This document shows, one piece after another, positions 1 to 6,578 of a stretch of 12,492 bases of DNA (position 1 is its first letter; every line of letters begins with the position of its first letter). Origin of the DNA: Clostridiales bacterium (GTDB lineage: Bacteria; Bacillota_A; Clostridia; Oscillospirales; Acutalibacteraceae); the NCBI GenBank assembly GCA_009774735.1, contig VSOH01000028.1, positions 1 through 12,492 on the forward strand, given 5' to 3'. The position numbers and the translations under genes are program-made. Under the pieces are notes generated by a model, which had not been told where the DNA came from, made no database searches, and saw only the letters and a program-made list of their open reading frames with translations.

Positions 1-233
1 CCCTCCACATCTCCTTCCTTCCAACCGTCGAACTCACACAAAAGTGAAAAAAAAAGATTAAAAGCATCATCATTATAAGTTGTTATTTTACTTGAAGAAA
101 GGAACTTTTCCATATAAACAGGCGAGCAAAGTGTGGCCCTGACAATAGTAGTGCCCAAAAAAAGACATATACCAACAACCATTAGAATTGTAAGAAAAAA
201 GCAGAGAATTCTCCTTGAACTTTTAGTAAACAT
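1..233 (-). CDS. Hypothetical single-pass membrane protein, N-terminal part only
   Basis: The frame opens at the ATG complementary to 231-233 and stays open for 77 codons to the left window edge, so the C-terminus is missing. A GGGAG ribosome binding site lies about 5 bases upstream, overlapping the end of the preceding gene. The N-terminus has basic residues (KSSRR, residues 4-8), then a hydrophobic stretch at about 9-33, which suggests a membrane anchor or uncleaved signal with the rest outside the cell. The visible outer part (about 34-77) is polar with no motif I recognise. Hydrophobic anchor followed by a Y-M-E-K-F-L stretch is reminiscent of clostridial membrane proteins of the DUF1461/TIGR01906 kind, but this is a weak impression. 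It follows the sortase-like gene by 9 bases on the same strand, so the two are probably co-transcribed and may act together at the cell surface. Confidence 0.6.
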   Translation of the reverse strand, partial: MFTKSSRRILCFFLTILMVVGICLFLGTTIVRATLCSPVYMEKFLSSSKITTYNDDAFNLFFSLLCEFDGWKEGDVE

Positions 234-242
234 ATAAACTCC

Positions 243-881
243 CTATTCAACCACAACATCATTACTGATAAGCTCGGCAATTACTGCATAATAGCTGTTG
301 CCGAGTCCGTAACCGCTGCTGTCATCAGTATAGATAACGATTGACCTTCCGTAAGCATCAGCACATTTTTTCAAATGACTGTCATTGTCAACAAGCTGAG
401 ATTCTCTCATTTCATAATCAAAAACACCATAATAGGTTTCAACAGAAATGACATCCCCCTCAGTCAGCATTTTAATACCGGATGAGTCCTTTTTGTTGCA
501 ATACATATAGACGCATCCTGCTTCACCGGGCAGCTTACTGAAATCCGTGATATTAAATCTGCCCGCACCATTGATATCGTTACCGTTAATGATAATCGGG
601 GTAGGACTGCTATGAATCACGGCATTGCCTATAACAGTATTATCACCATATAAGGTCAGTTCAGATTTTTTTATTTTGTTATCCCTTGGCGTAATATTCT
701 GTGGCTCAGCCTCCTTAACCTGGGAATAGGTATAATCCGACAGACTGAATTCTCTTTCCTTAAAAATATAGCTTTTAAGGGCAATATTATATACCGCAAA
801 AAACAAAGCTGTTATTACAATTGCAATAATAAGCGGTATCACCACACCGTGTTTAACAAATTTTTCTTCACTGTGTTTCAT
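243..881 (-). CDS. Membrane-anchored sortase-like protein, probably catalytically inactive
   Basis: A 212-residue protein with a short cytosolic N-terminus, one membrane helix at about 11-32, and an extracytoplasmic domain from about 75 to the end. That domain has the layout of a sortase beta barrel: a G-x-x-V/C-x-x strand near 119-129, an I-K-M-L-x-x-GD-x-I turn at 136-145 matching the sortase F-x-x-L-x-x-GD-x-I segment, a G-x-F-x-Y strand at 152-156, and a late I-V-I-Y-T strand at 181-185 where sortases have T-L-x-T-C. The residues that make sortases active seem absent: the GH position reads C-N near 128-129, the TLxTC cysteine is D186 or D187, and the N-R arginine site is N195-S196. If the alignment is right this is a pseudosortase, perhaps structural or binding. 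Its start lies 3 bases after the preceding stop, implying translational coupling. The gene is certain; the family assignment is by pattern and moderate. Confidence 0.72.
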   Translation of the reverse strand: MKHSEEKFVKHGVVIPLIIAIVITALFFAVYNIALKSYIFKEREFSLSDYTYSQVKEAEPQNITPRDNKIKKSELTLYGDNTVIGNAVIHSSPTPIIINGNDINGAGRFNITDFSKLPGEAGCVYMYCNKKDSSGIKMLTEGDVISVETYYGVFDYEMRESQLVDNDSHLKKCADAYGRSIVIYTDDSSGYGLGNSYYAVIAELISNDVVVE

Positions 882-884
882 GGC

Positions 885-1727
885 TTAACCCTGTTTCTGC
901 TGCATAAGACTGCTCATAAAATTGGTTTTCTTTTTCTTAGGCTTATATGGAGGCGGATTTTTCAGCATTTTTGTAAGCTTATTGTTTTTAGCTGTTATTT
1001 TATTTATCTCGTGAACCGGTCCGCTCATATATTCACTCATATATTTATCGGCAACCTCCATAAGCTTCGGGTCATTTTTCATTTCGCCGAGCATTGTAAC
1101 ACCGATAATATCCTGAACCTCGTTCGTTCCGTCCTCATAAACCTCATTCAGCATTTTGAAAAGCTTTTTGACATCGGCTTCACTGCCGTTTGCAATAACA
1201 TCAATTACTTTCTGTGTACCTATTTCAACAAAAAATGTTTCAGGAAGGAACTCGCCGTACTTAACAATATTTTCTTTAACAGCATCCTTCATATCAGGAT
1301 AGAGCGTGCCGAAGCGGTTTGCAAGGGAATCCGTATCATAGCTTGTAATACCATTCTTTGCCTTCGTTCTTGACACTGCTTTTGGCATTTTCACCTTGTC
1401 AAGGTTAACCTTTTTTCTTGACATAAACAAAGCTGTAAGCTCGTCCCTGATTTCATTGCTCAGTGACTTGGCATCCCTTTCGTTATATGATACAGGGTCA
1501 AAAAGACTGCGTGACAATGTGTTAAATTCAGGCTCCTGTGACTCCGTATCATAAGCACATTCAAATGCCATTATGCTGTTTGATGCATCAAAAACAAGCC
1601 TGTAAATACCCTTTTCTCCGGAAAAGACAATGCAGTTATCTTCCCTGCTTTTAACTGCAAAGCCAAGCTCACTGTTTATGTCATCAAGATTTTTTTCTGC
1701 AATTTTGAAAACTTCGCTGATTTCCAT
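885..1727 (-). CDS. Cytosolic hypothetical protein with possible DUF7674-like helical domain
   Basis: The chosen start gives 280 residues. The frame also has an ATG at 1763, but AGGAGAG with a 5-base spacer sits immediately before the ATG at 1725-1727, so the later start is preferred. There is no signal peptide or membrane helix. Residues 1-60 look alpha/beta (I-V-F-S-G-E-K-G-I-Y-R-L-V-F-D). A linker with many Lys follows (about 104-125). Residues 135-235 are helical and resemble small helical domains of the DUF7674 type (F-G-x-L-Y-P-x-M-K, then a K-L-F-K-M-L-N-E-V-Y-E-D-G stretch); that match is from memory and unverified. The C-terminal tail is proline-rich then basic (PPPYKPKKKK, 258-267). 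It is first in an operon with the sortase-like and membrane genes, under the strong promoter at 1806-1834. Function unknown. Confidence 0.75.
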   Translation of the reverse strand: MEISEVFKIAEKNLDDINSELGFAVKSREDNCIVFSGEKGIYRLVFDASNSIMAFECAYDTESQEPEFNTLSRSLFDPVSYNERDAKSLSNEIRDELTALFMSRKKVNLDKVKMPKAVSRTKAKNGITSYDTDSLANRFGTLYPDMKDAVKENIVKYGEFLPETFFVEIGTQKVIDVIANGSEADVKKLFKMLNEVYEDGTNEVQDIIGVTMLGEMKNDPKLMEVADKYMSEYMSGPVHEINKITAKNNKLTKMLKNPPPYKPKKKKTNFMSSLMQQKQG

Positions 1728-1732
1728 AGTAA

Positions 1733-1739
1733 CTCTCCT
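1733..1739 (-). promoter_or_regulatory. Ribosome binding site fixing the start of the 885-1727 gene
   Basis: AGGAGAG on the minus strand, 5 bases before the ATG at 1725-1727. The alternative in-frame ATG at 1763 has no comparable site, so this decides the start. Confidence 0.75.
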
Positions 1740-1805
1740 ATTAAAAATTAGTAAATCGGACATTATTTCCCAATATAATTAGAATAATCTATATTAATCT
1801 ATAGT

Positions 1806-1834
1806 ATTATAACATCACAGGCACTGTTTGTCAC
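1806..1834 (-). promoter_or_regulatory. Sigma-A promoter of the minus-strand sortase-like operon
   Basis: On the minus strand the -35 box GTGACA (1829-1834, five of six consensus bases) and the perfect -10 box TATAAT (1806-1811) are separated by 17 bases. A TG one base before the -10 makes it an extended -10. The predicted transcript begins near 1799 and has a leader of about 70 bases in which I see no clear riboswitch or hairpin. Confidence 0.72.
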
Positions 1835-1857
1835 TAAATTTTTATTTTTTTATTATA

Positions 1858-1886
1858 TTGATTATTAATCCTTATTGTGATACAAT
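1858..1886 (+). promoter_or_regulatory. Sigma-A promoter of the ddl-argS operon
   Basis: TTGATT (1858-1863), a 17-base spacer and TACAAT (1881-1886), with TG at 1878-1879 forming an extended -10. Transcription should start near 1893, giving a leader of about 27 bases. This rules out the upstream in-frame ATG at 1890 as the ddl start from this promoter. Its -35 is 23 bases from the -35 of the divergent promoter, so the two polymerase sites are close enough to share a regulator, though no operator is evident. Confidence 0.72.
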
Positions 1887-1901
1887 ATTATGAATAATTA
1901 T

Positions 1902-1907
1902 GGAGAG
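1902..1907 (+). promoter_or_regulatory. Ribosome binding site of ddl
   Basis: GGAGAG lies 12 bases before the ATG at 1920, a little farther than usual. It is the only purine-rich site in the short leader. It falls inside the reading frame of the longer alternative from 1890, which argues against that longer start. Confidence 0.55.
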
Positions 1908-1919
1908 TGGTACTTTCTT

Positions 1920-2984
1920 ATGAACAAACTTACAATAGGAATCATTTTCGGCGGTGTTTCATCTGAGCATGACATAAGTTGCATCTCGGCAAAAAGCATC
2001 ATCCAAAATATTGACCTTACAAAATACAATATTGTTTTAATCGGAATTACAAAAGCAGGAAGATGGTACATTTTTAATGATAATGTTGAGCTTCTGCCGG
2101 AGGACAAATGGCTGCAGTCAAAAAGTCTTGTGCCTGCTTTCATTTCACCTGATTCAACAGTGGGCGGATTAGTTACAGCAAAGGGTGACATTGTTAAGCT
2201 TGATGCGGTATTTCCTGTGCTGCACGGCAAAAACGGCGAGGACGGCACAATTCAGGGTCTTCTACAGCTTGCACAAATTCCTTTTGTCGGCTGTGACGCC
2301 ACATCATCCGGCGTATGTATGGATAAAACAGTTACAAATGCCGTTGCCGATGCATTCAATATTCCTCAGGCTAAATGGTTTGCTATCAGCAAATACAATT
2401 ACAGCAAAAACGGCAGTGAGCTGCTTGATAAAGCCGCAGAATATCTCGACTTCCCCATTTTTGTTAAGCCTGCAAATGCAGGCTCATCCGTTGGAATTTC
2501 AAAAGCAGGAAATAAAGAAGAGCTTATATCTGCAATGGAGATTGCATTCAAGGAGGACAAAAAGGCTGTTCTTGAGGAATTTATTGACGGCTATGAGGTT
2601 GAGTGTGCTGTGATGGGCAACAATGAGCCGATAACCGGCGAGGTTGGTCAGATTCTTGCTTCAGCTGAATTTTATGATTTTGATGCAAAATATAACAACC
2701 CTTCACAAACTGTTATTCCTGCCCAACTTTCAGATGAAAAAAGAGAAGAGATTAAAAATCAGGCAATCAAGGCATACTCAGCAATGGGCTGTGAAGGTAT
2801 GAGCCGAGTTGATTTCTTCGTAACCAAGGATGATGAGCGTGTACTGCTTAATGAAATAAACACAATCCCCGGTCAGACTGCAATAAGTATGTACCCCAAG
2901 CTTTTTGAGGCTGTTGGCGTATCGTACAAAGAGCTTATTGACAGACTGATTCAGCTTGCATTAGAGCGGGGCGGAAGGATATAA
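1920..2984 (+). CDS. ddl: D-alanine--D-alanine ligase
   Basis: Joins two D-alanines using ATP in the cytoplasm to make the dipeptide that ends the peptidoglycan stem peptide. The chosen start gives 354 residues, a normal Ddl length. The N-terminal domain opens with F-G-G-V-S-S-E-H-D-I-S, whose Glu16 matches the conserved Ddl glutamate. The ATP-grasp region shows F-V-K-P-A-N-A-G-S-S-V-G (about 181-192), and the Mg ligands are visible as D298, E312 and N314 (R-V-D-F-F and L-N-E-I-N-T-I-P-G). The omega-loop motif D-A-K-Y (255-258) keeps the Lys-Tyr pair of D-Ala-D-Ala ligases, unlike VanA/B D-lactate ligases. An in-frame ATG at 1890 is rejected because it precedes the expected transcription start. 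First gene of a four-gene operon; the next start is 2 bases after its stop. Confidence 0.96.
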   Translation: MNKLTIGIIFGGVSSEHDISCISAKSIIQNIDLTKYNIVLIGITKAGRWYIFNDNVELLPEDKWLQSKSLVPAFISPDSTVGGLVTAKGDIVKLDAVFPVLHGKNGEDGTIQGLLQLAQIPFVGCDATSSGVCMDKTVTNAVADAFNIPQAKWFAISKYNYSKNGSELLDKAAEYLDFPIFVKPANAGSSVGISKAGNKEELISAMEIAFKEDKKAVLEEFIDGYEVECAVMGNNEPITGEVGQILASAEFYDFDAKYNNPSQTVIPAQLSDEKREEIKNQAIKAYSAMGCEGMSRVDFFVTKDDERVLLNEINTIPGQTAISMYPKLFEAVGVSYKELIDRLIQLALERGGRI

Positions 2985-2986
2985 AA

Positions 2987-3415
2987 ATGCTTAATGTACT
3001 ACTTAAAGTACTCGGTTCACAGCAGATTGATATGCAAAAAGACAGCATGGAAATGACCACTGTCGCCACGCTCGACGAAAATGAGAGCTGCTACATATTG
3101 CACTACAAGGAGGCGCAGGAACAGTCACCCTCCCCTATCGACGTGTGTGTAAAAATCCAGAAGGATGAAAGCCGAGTTGAAATGACAAGAAACAGCGCCT
3201 ATGCAACCTGTATGATTATAGAAAAATCGAAGCGCAATATGTGCCGCTATGGTACTGAATACGGCGATATTTTAATGGGAATATCCGGTCACACCATTGA
3301 CACCGAATTTGATGGTGAAAGCGGTGAATTCACTTTCGGATACGATATTGATTTTAACGGAGCCTTAGCCTCAAAAAACGAGGTTAAAATGAGCTTCAGA
3401 AAAAACCAGGAGTAA
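2987..3415 (+). CDS. DUF1934 (YwiB-like) small beta-barrel protein
   Basis: A 142-residue cytosolic protein with the features of the DUF1934 family: a start of the form V-L-L-K-V-L-G-S-Q-Q, strand-rich middle, and a conserved late pattern E-Y-G-D-I-L-M-G-I-S-G-H-T-I-D (about 88-102), followed by G-E-F-T-F-G-Y-D-I-D-F-N-G near 111-124. Family members are thought to fold as a calycin/lipocalin-like barrel; no biochemical function is established that I know of. Position supports the call: in Bacillus subtilis ywiB is also directly upstream of argS. The ribosome binding site GGAAGGA lies in the last codons of ddl, and the stop is 5 bases from the argS start, so translation is probably coupled along the whole operon. 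Confidence 0.88.
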   Translation: MLNVLLKVLGSQQIDMQKDSMEMTTVATLDENESCYILHYKEAQEQSPSPIDVCVKIQKDESRVEMTRNSAYATCMIIEKSKRNMCRYGTEYGDILMGISGHTIDTEFDGESGEFTFGYDIDFNGALASKNEVKMSFRKNQE

Positions 3416-3420
3416 CAACA

Positions 3421-5109
3421 ATGTCTAAATTAGTTAAAGAAACAGAAAACGAACTGAAATCTCTAATAAATAAGGCAGTCACCCATGCAATAGAAGCAGG
3501 TGAGCTGCCCGAAGCAGATATCCCTGATTTTATAATTGAAACACCTGCAAACAAGGCTAACGGCGATTATTCAAGCAATGTTGCCATGGCAGGTGCAAGG
3601 GCTTTTAAAAAAGCGCCTCGGATGATTGCAGAAAGCATCGTAAAACACCTTAATTTAACAGACACGGTATTTGACAAGGCTGAAATTGCAGGACCCGGCT
3701 TTCTGAACTTTTTCCTTTCACAGAAATATTACAGTGAAATACTTAAAGATGTTTTTGACTGCGGTGAAAATTACGGAAAATCCGATTTCGGTCAGGGCAA
3801 AAAAGTGCTTGTTGAATTTGTATCTGCAAACCCGACAGGACCTATGCACATAGGCAACGCAAGAGGCGGTGCAATCGGCGACTGCCTTGCATCTGTTCTT
3901 GATTGGGCAGGCTACGATGTTAGCAGAGAGTTTTATGTTAATGATGCAGGCAATCAGATTGAGAAATTTGCAACATCACTTGAGGTCAGATACCTTCAGC
4001 ATTTTGACAGCACTGTTGAAATGCCTGAGGATGCATATCAGGGTGCAGACATCACAGCACACGCTGAAAGCTTTATTGAGGAATTCGGCGATAAATATGT
4101 TGAATGTGACAGCAAAACAAGAAGGAATGCACTTGTTGATTATGCTCTGCCAAAAAATGTTGCAGGGCTTGAAAAGGATTTAGGCAGATACAGAATCACT
4201 TATGACAAATGGTTCAGAGAGTCAACACTTCACAATGACGGTTCTGTTGACAGGGTAATCACTGCGATGAAAGAAAAGGGCGTTACCTATGAGCAGGATG
4301 GTGCACTCTGGTTTAAAGCAAGTGAATACGGCAATGATAAGGATATTGTACTTGTGAGAGCAAATGGTCTGCCAACCTATATTGTACCTGATATTGCATA
4401 TCACTATAACAAGCTTGTTACACGTGGCTACGACAAGGCAATTGATGTGCTTGGTGCAGACCACCACGGCTATGTTCCGAGAATGAAAGCGGCACTTACC
4501 GCACTGGGTCTTGATGCCGACAGACTTGATGCTGTGATAATGCAAATGGTAAGACTTGTGCGTGAGGGAGAAACAATTAAGCTTTCAAAGCGTTCAGGCA
4601 AAGCTATAACACTTAATACACTTATTGATGAAGTGCCGCTTGATGCAGCAAGATTTTTCTTTAATCTGCGTGAGCCGAACTCTCACTTTGATTTTGATTT
4701 GGAGCTTGCCGCTAAGGAATCAAGCGAAAATCCTGTTTACTATGTTCAGTATGCCCATGCAAGAATTTGCTCCATACTAAAAAAAGCACGGGAGCAGGGT
4801 GTTGAAATAATAGCCCCGACTGATGAAGAGCTTACACTGCTTAACAGTGACGAAGAAAAGGAGCTTATCCGCCACCTTTCTGCTCTCACTGATGAAATTG
4901 TTACTGCTGCTGAGCTTTATAACCCTGCAAAAATTACGCATTATGTAATTGAGCTTGCGACACTGTTCCACAAATTTTACAATGCACACAGGGTTATGAT
5001 TGATGACGAAAGCTTAATGCGTGCTAGACTTTATCTTTGCACGGCAGTTAAGGATACTATAAAAAACATTTTAACAATGCTAAAAATCACAACACCAGAG
5101 GTAATGTGA
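3421..5109 (+). CDS. argS: Arginyl-tRNA synthetase
   Basis: A class I aminoacyl-tRNA synthetase that charges tRNA-Arg with arginine. Length (562 residues) is typical. The N-terminal additional domain spans about 1-110. The catalytic Rossmann domain begins at V-E-F-V-S-A-N-P-T-G-P-M-H-I-G-N-A-R-G-G, with the HIGH-type motif H-I-G-N at 143-146. The KMSKS-type loop is K-L-S-K-R-S-G-K at 387-394. The C-terminal DALR anticodon-binding domain shows E-N-P-V-Y-Y-V-Q-Y-A-H-A-R-I near 435-450 and ends I-K-N-I-L-T-M-L-K-I. AGGAG overlapping the DUF1934 stop serves as ribosome binding site. No T-box leader precedes it; expression appears tied to the ddl promoter. Confidence 0.97.
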   Translation: MSKLVKETENELKSLINKAVTHAIEAGELPEADIPDFIIETPANKANGDYSSNVAMAGARAFKKAPRMIAESIVKHLNLTDTVFDKAEIAGPGFLNFFLSQKYYSEILKDVFDCGENYGKSDFGQGKKVLVEFVSANPTGPMHIGNARGGAIGDCLASVLDWAGYDVSREFYVNDAGNQIEKFATSLEVRYLQHFDSTVEMPEDAYQGADITAHAESFIEEFGDKYVECDSKTRRNALVDYALPKNVAGLEKDLGRYRITYDKWFRESTLHNDGSVDRVITAMKEKGVTYEQDGALWFKASEYGNDKDIVLVRANGLPTYIVPDIAYHYNKLVTRGYDKAIDVLGADHHGYVPRMKAALTALGLDADRLDAVIMQMVRLVREGETIKLSKRSGKAITLNTLIDEVPLDAARFFFNLREPNSHFDFDLELAAKESSENPVYYVQYAHARICSILKKAREQGVEIIAPTDEELTLLNSDEEKELIRHLSALTDEIVTAAELYNPAKITHYVIELATLFHKFYNAHRVMIDDESLMRARLYLCTAVKDTIKNILTMLKITTPEVM

Positions 5110-5122
5110 AAGAGGTAACAGA

Positions 5123-6535
5123 ATGGCTCAAACAAAAAGCAAGGTGCTTCACCTGATAGGCAACAGAATATTTAAGTATGTATATAAAAATCCCGAAAAA
5201 AACATACTTAAGCTGATTAAAATCGGCAAGGCTGCTGCCGGCAAAATGTATCCGGAAAGCACATTTACTAAGCCGATTGAGATATTAAACGATAAAAATA
5301 ATGTGTGGAATACCTTTTTGTTCAGAGGACTTAAAGAGGTTGACGAGGAAATGCTGAAAAAAGCAGTTCTGACCTTTGCCATTGACCTTGGGCTTATCGG
5401 CACATCAACTCTCAGAAAAAAAAGGGACGAGGAGCACTGCAATATCCCCTGGGTAATTCTGCTCGACCCCACATCAGCCTGCAATATGAAATGCAAGGGC
5501 TGCTGGGCAGCAGAATATGGTTATAACTCCAATCTGACTCTTGACGAAATGCGCAGAATTGTTACAGAAGCCAAGGCAATCGGTACACATTTCTTTATGT
5601 ACACGGGCGGCGAGCCATTAATCCGAAAAAAGGATATTTTAACTGTCGCAAGGGAAAACAGTGACTGTCTTTTCCTTGCTTATACAAACGGTACACTTGT
5701 TGATGATGCATTCTGTGAAGAAATGAACAAATGCGGTAATCTTTCACTTGCTCTTTCTATTGAAGGCAGTGAGGAAACCACAGACGGCAGACGCGGTGAC
5801 GGTGCATATCAAAGAACACTCAAAGCAATGCAGATGCTCAAAAGGCACAAATGTCTTTTCGGAACATCAATCTGTTACACAAGCCAGAACTATGAGGCTG
5901 TAACAAGTGACGAATTTTATGATTTAATGATTGAAAATGGTGCACGCTTTGCATGGTATTTCCATTATATGCCTGTCGGCAGTGATGCAGATACAAAGCT
6001 GCTGCTTTCACCTGACCAGCGTGAGCACGTTTACAGAAAAATAAGAGAAAACAGAAATGGTAAAACAGGCAAACCGATTTTCACTGTTGATTTCCAGAAT
6101 GATGCTGAGTTCGTTGGCGGATGCATAGCAGGAGGCAGGAATTATTTTCACATTAACAGTGAGGGTGATGTTGAACCCTGTGTATTTGTACACTACAGTG
6201 ACTCTAATATCAGGGAAAAAAGCATTATTGAATGTCTTAAATCTCCTCTGTTTAAAGAGTATTATAAGGGTCAGCCGTTTAATAACAATATGCTCAGACC
6301 CTGTCCTATGCTTGAAAATCCGCAGGCACTCAGAAAAATGGTCAGCAAAACCGGTGCTAAATCAACAAATCTGACCTGCCCTGAAAGTGCGGAGGTTCTT
6401 TGCTCAAAATGTGACGAATATGCAAAGCTGTGGGCACCGAGAGCCAAAGAAATATGGGAGGAGCAGGAACGCTTTCATCCATTCACACAATATTATCGTG
6501 ATACGCCCGAAGGCAAAGCCGAACTTAATAAATAA
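5123..6535 (+). CDS. Radical SAM enzyme with cysteine-rich C-terminus, substrate unknown
   Basis: A 470-residue radical SAM protein. The [4Fe-4S] cluster motif C-x3-C-x2-C is C120, C124 and C127, followed by W-A-A-E-Y-G. The SAM-contacting G-G-E-P is at 162-165 in M-Y-T-G-G-E-P-L. Further cysteines cluster at 334, 353, 394, 419, 427 and 430, around I-N-S-E-G-D-V-E-P-C, which resembles the SPASM/twitch style of auxiliary cluster binding but does not fit the strict seven-Cys pattern. Residues 1-105 form a basic, helix-prone extension rather than a RiPP-recognition domain I can recognise, and no precursor peptide gene is nearby. It starts 13 bases after argS with AGAGG (5111-5115) and ends the operon. 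Class is certain; reaction and substrate cannot be given. Confidence 0.9.
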   Translation: MAQTKSKVLHLIGNRIFKYVYKNPEKNILKLIKIGKAAAGKMYPESTFTKPIEILNDKNNVWNTFLFRGLKEVDEEMLKKAVLTFAIDLGLIGTSTLRKKRDEEHCNIPWVILLDPTSACNMKCKGCWAAEYGYNSNLTLDEMRRIVTEAKAIGTHFFMYTGGEPLIRKKDILTVARENSDCLFLAYTNGTLVDDAFCEEMNKCGNLSLALSIEGSEETTDGRRGDGAYQRTLKAMQMLKRHKCLFGTSICYTSQNYEAVTSDEFYDLMIENGARFAWYFHYMPVGSDADTKLLLSPDQREHVYRKIRENRNGKTGKPIFTVDFQNDAEFVGGCIAGGRNYFHINSEGDVEPCVFVHYSDSNIREKSIIECLKSPLFKEYYKGQPFNNNMLRPCPMLENPQALRKMVSKTGAKSTNLTCPESAEVLCSKCDEYAKLWAPRAKEIWEEQERFHPFTQYYRDTPEGKAELNK

Positions 6536-6541
6536 AAAAAG

Positions 6542-6578
6542 CCGAAGATTAGTCTAAGGACTAATCCTCGGTTTTTTT
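6542..6578. terminator. Bidirectional hairpin terminator between the radical SAM and XRE genes
   Basis: Arms CCGA-a-GATTAGTC (6542-6554) and GACTAATC-c-TCGG (6559-6571) form a 12-bp stem with one A/C mismatch and a TAAG loop. Seven T residues follow (6572-6578) for the plus strand, and a run of seven A (6534-6540) gives the matching U tract for the minus strand. The stop codon and last two sense codons of the convergent XRE gene lie inside the hairpin. Confidence 0.88.

Noticed and set aside
849..1373. Plus-strand open frame of 174 codons
   Set aside because: It lies antisense to a well-supported minus-strand gene with a good ribosome binding site, and its translation is rich in Phe, Ile, Cys and His as expected for a shadow frame.
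1890..1922. Upstream in-frame ATG as ddl start
   Set aside because: It lies only four bases after the -10 box, before the expected transcription start, and the extra ten residues are not Ddl-like; the start at 1920 gives the normal N-terminus.
1920..2984. Van-type D-Ala-D-Lac or D-Ala-D-Ser ligase (glycopeptide resistance)
   Set aside because: The omega-loop Lys257-Tyr258 pair is that of housekeeping Ddl, and no vanH, vanX or vanRS-like genes are nearby.
5123..6535. Peptide-modifying (RiPP) radical SAM cluster
   Set aside because: No small precursor peptide gene, transporter or peptidase is adjacent, and the N-terminus does not look like a peptide-recognition domain.
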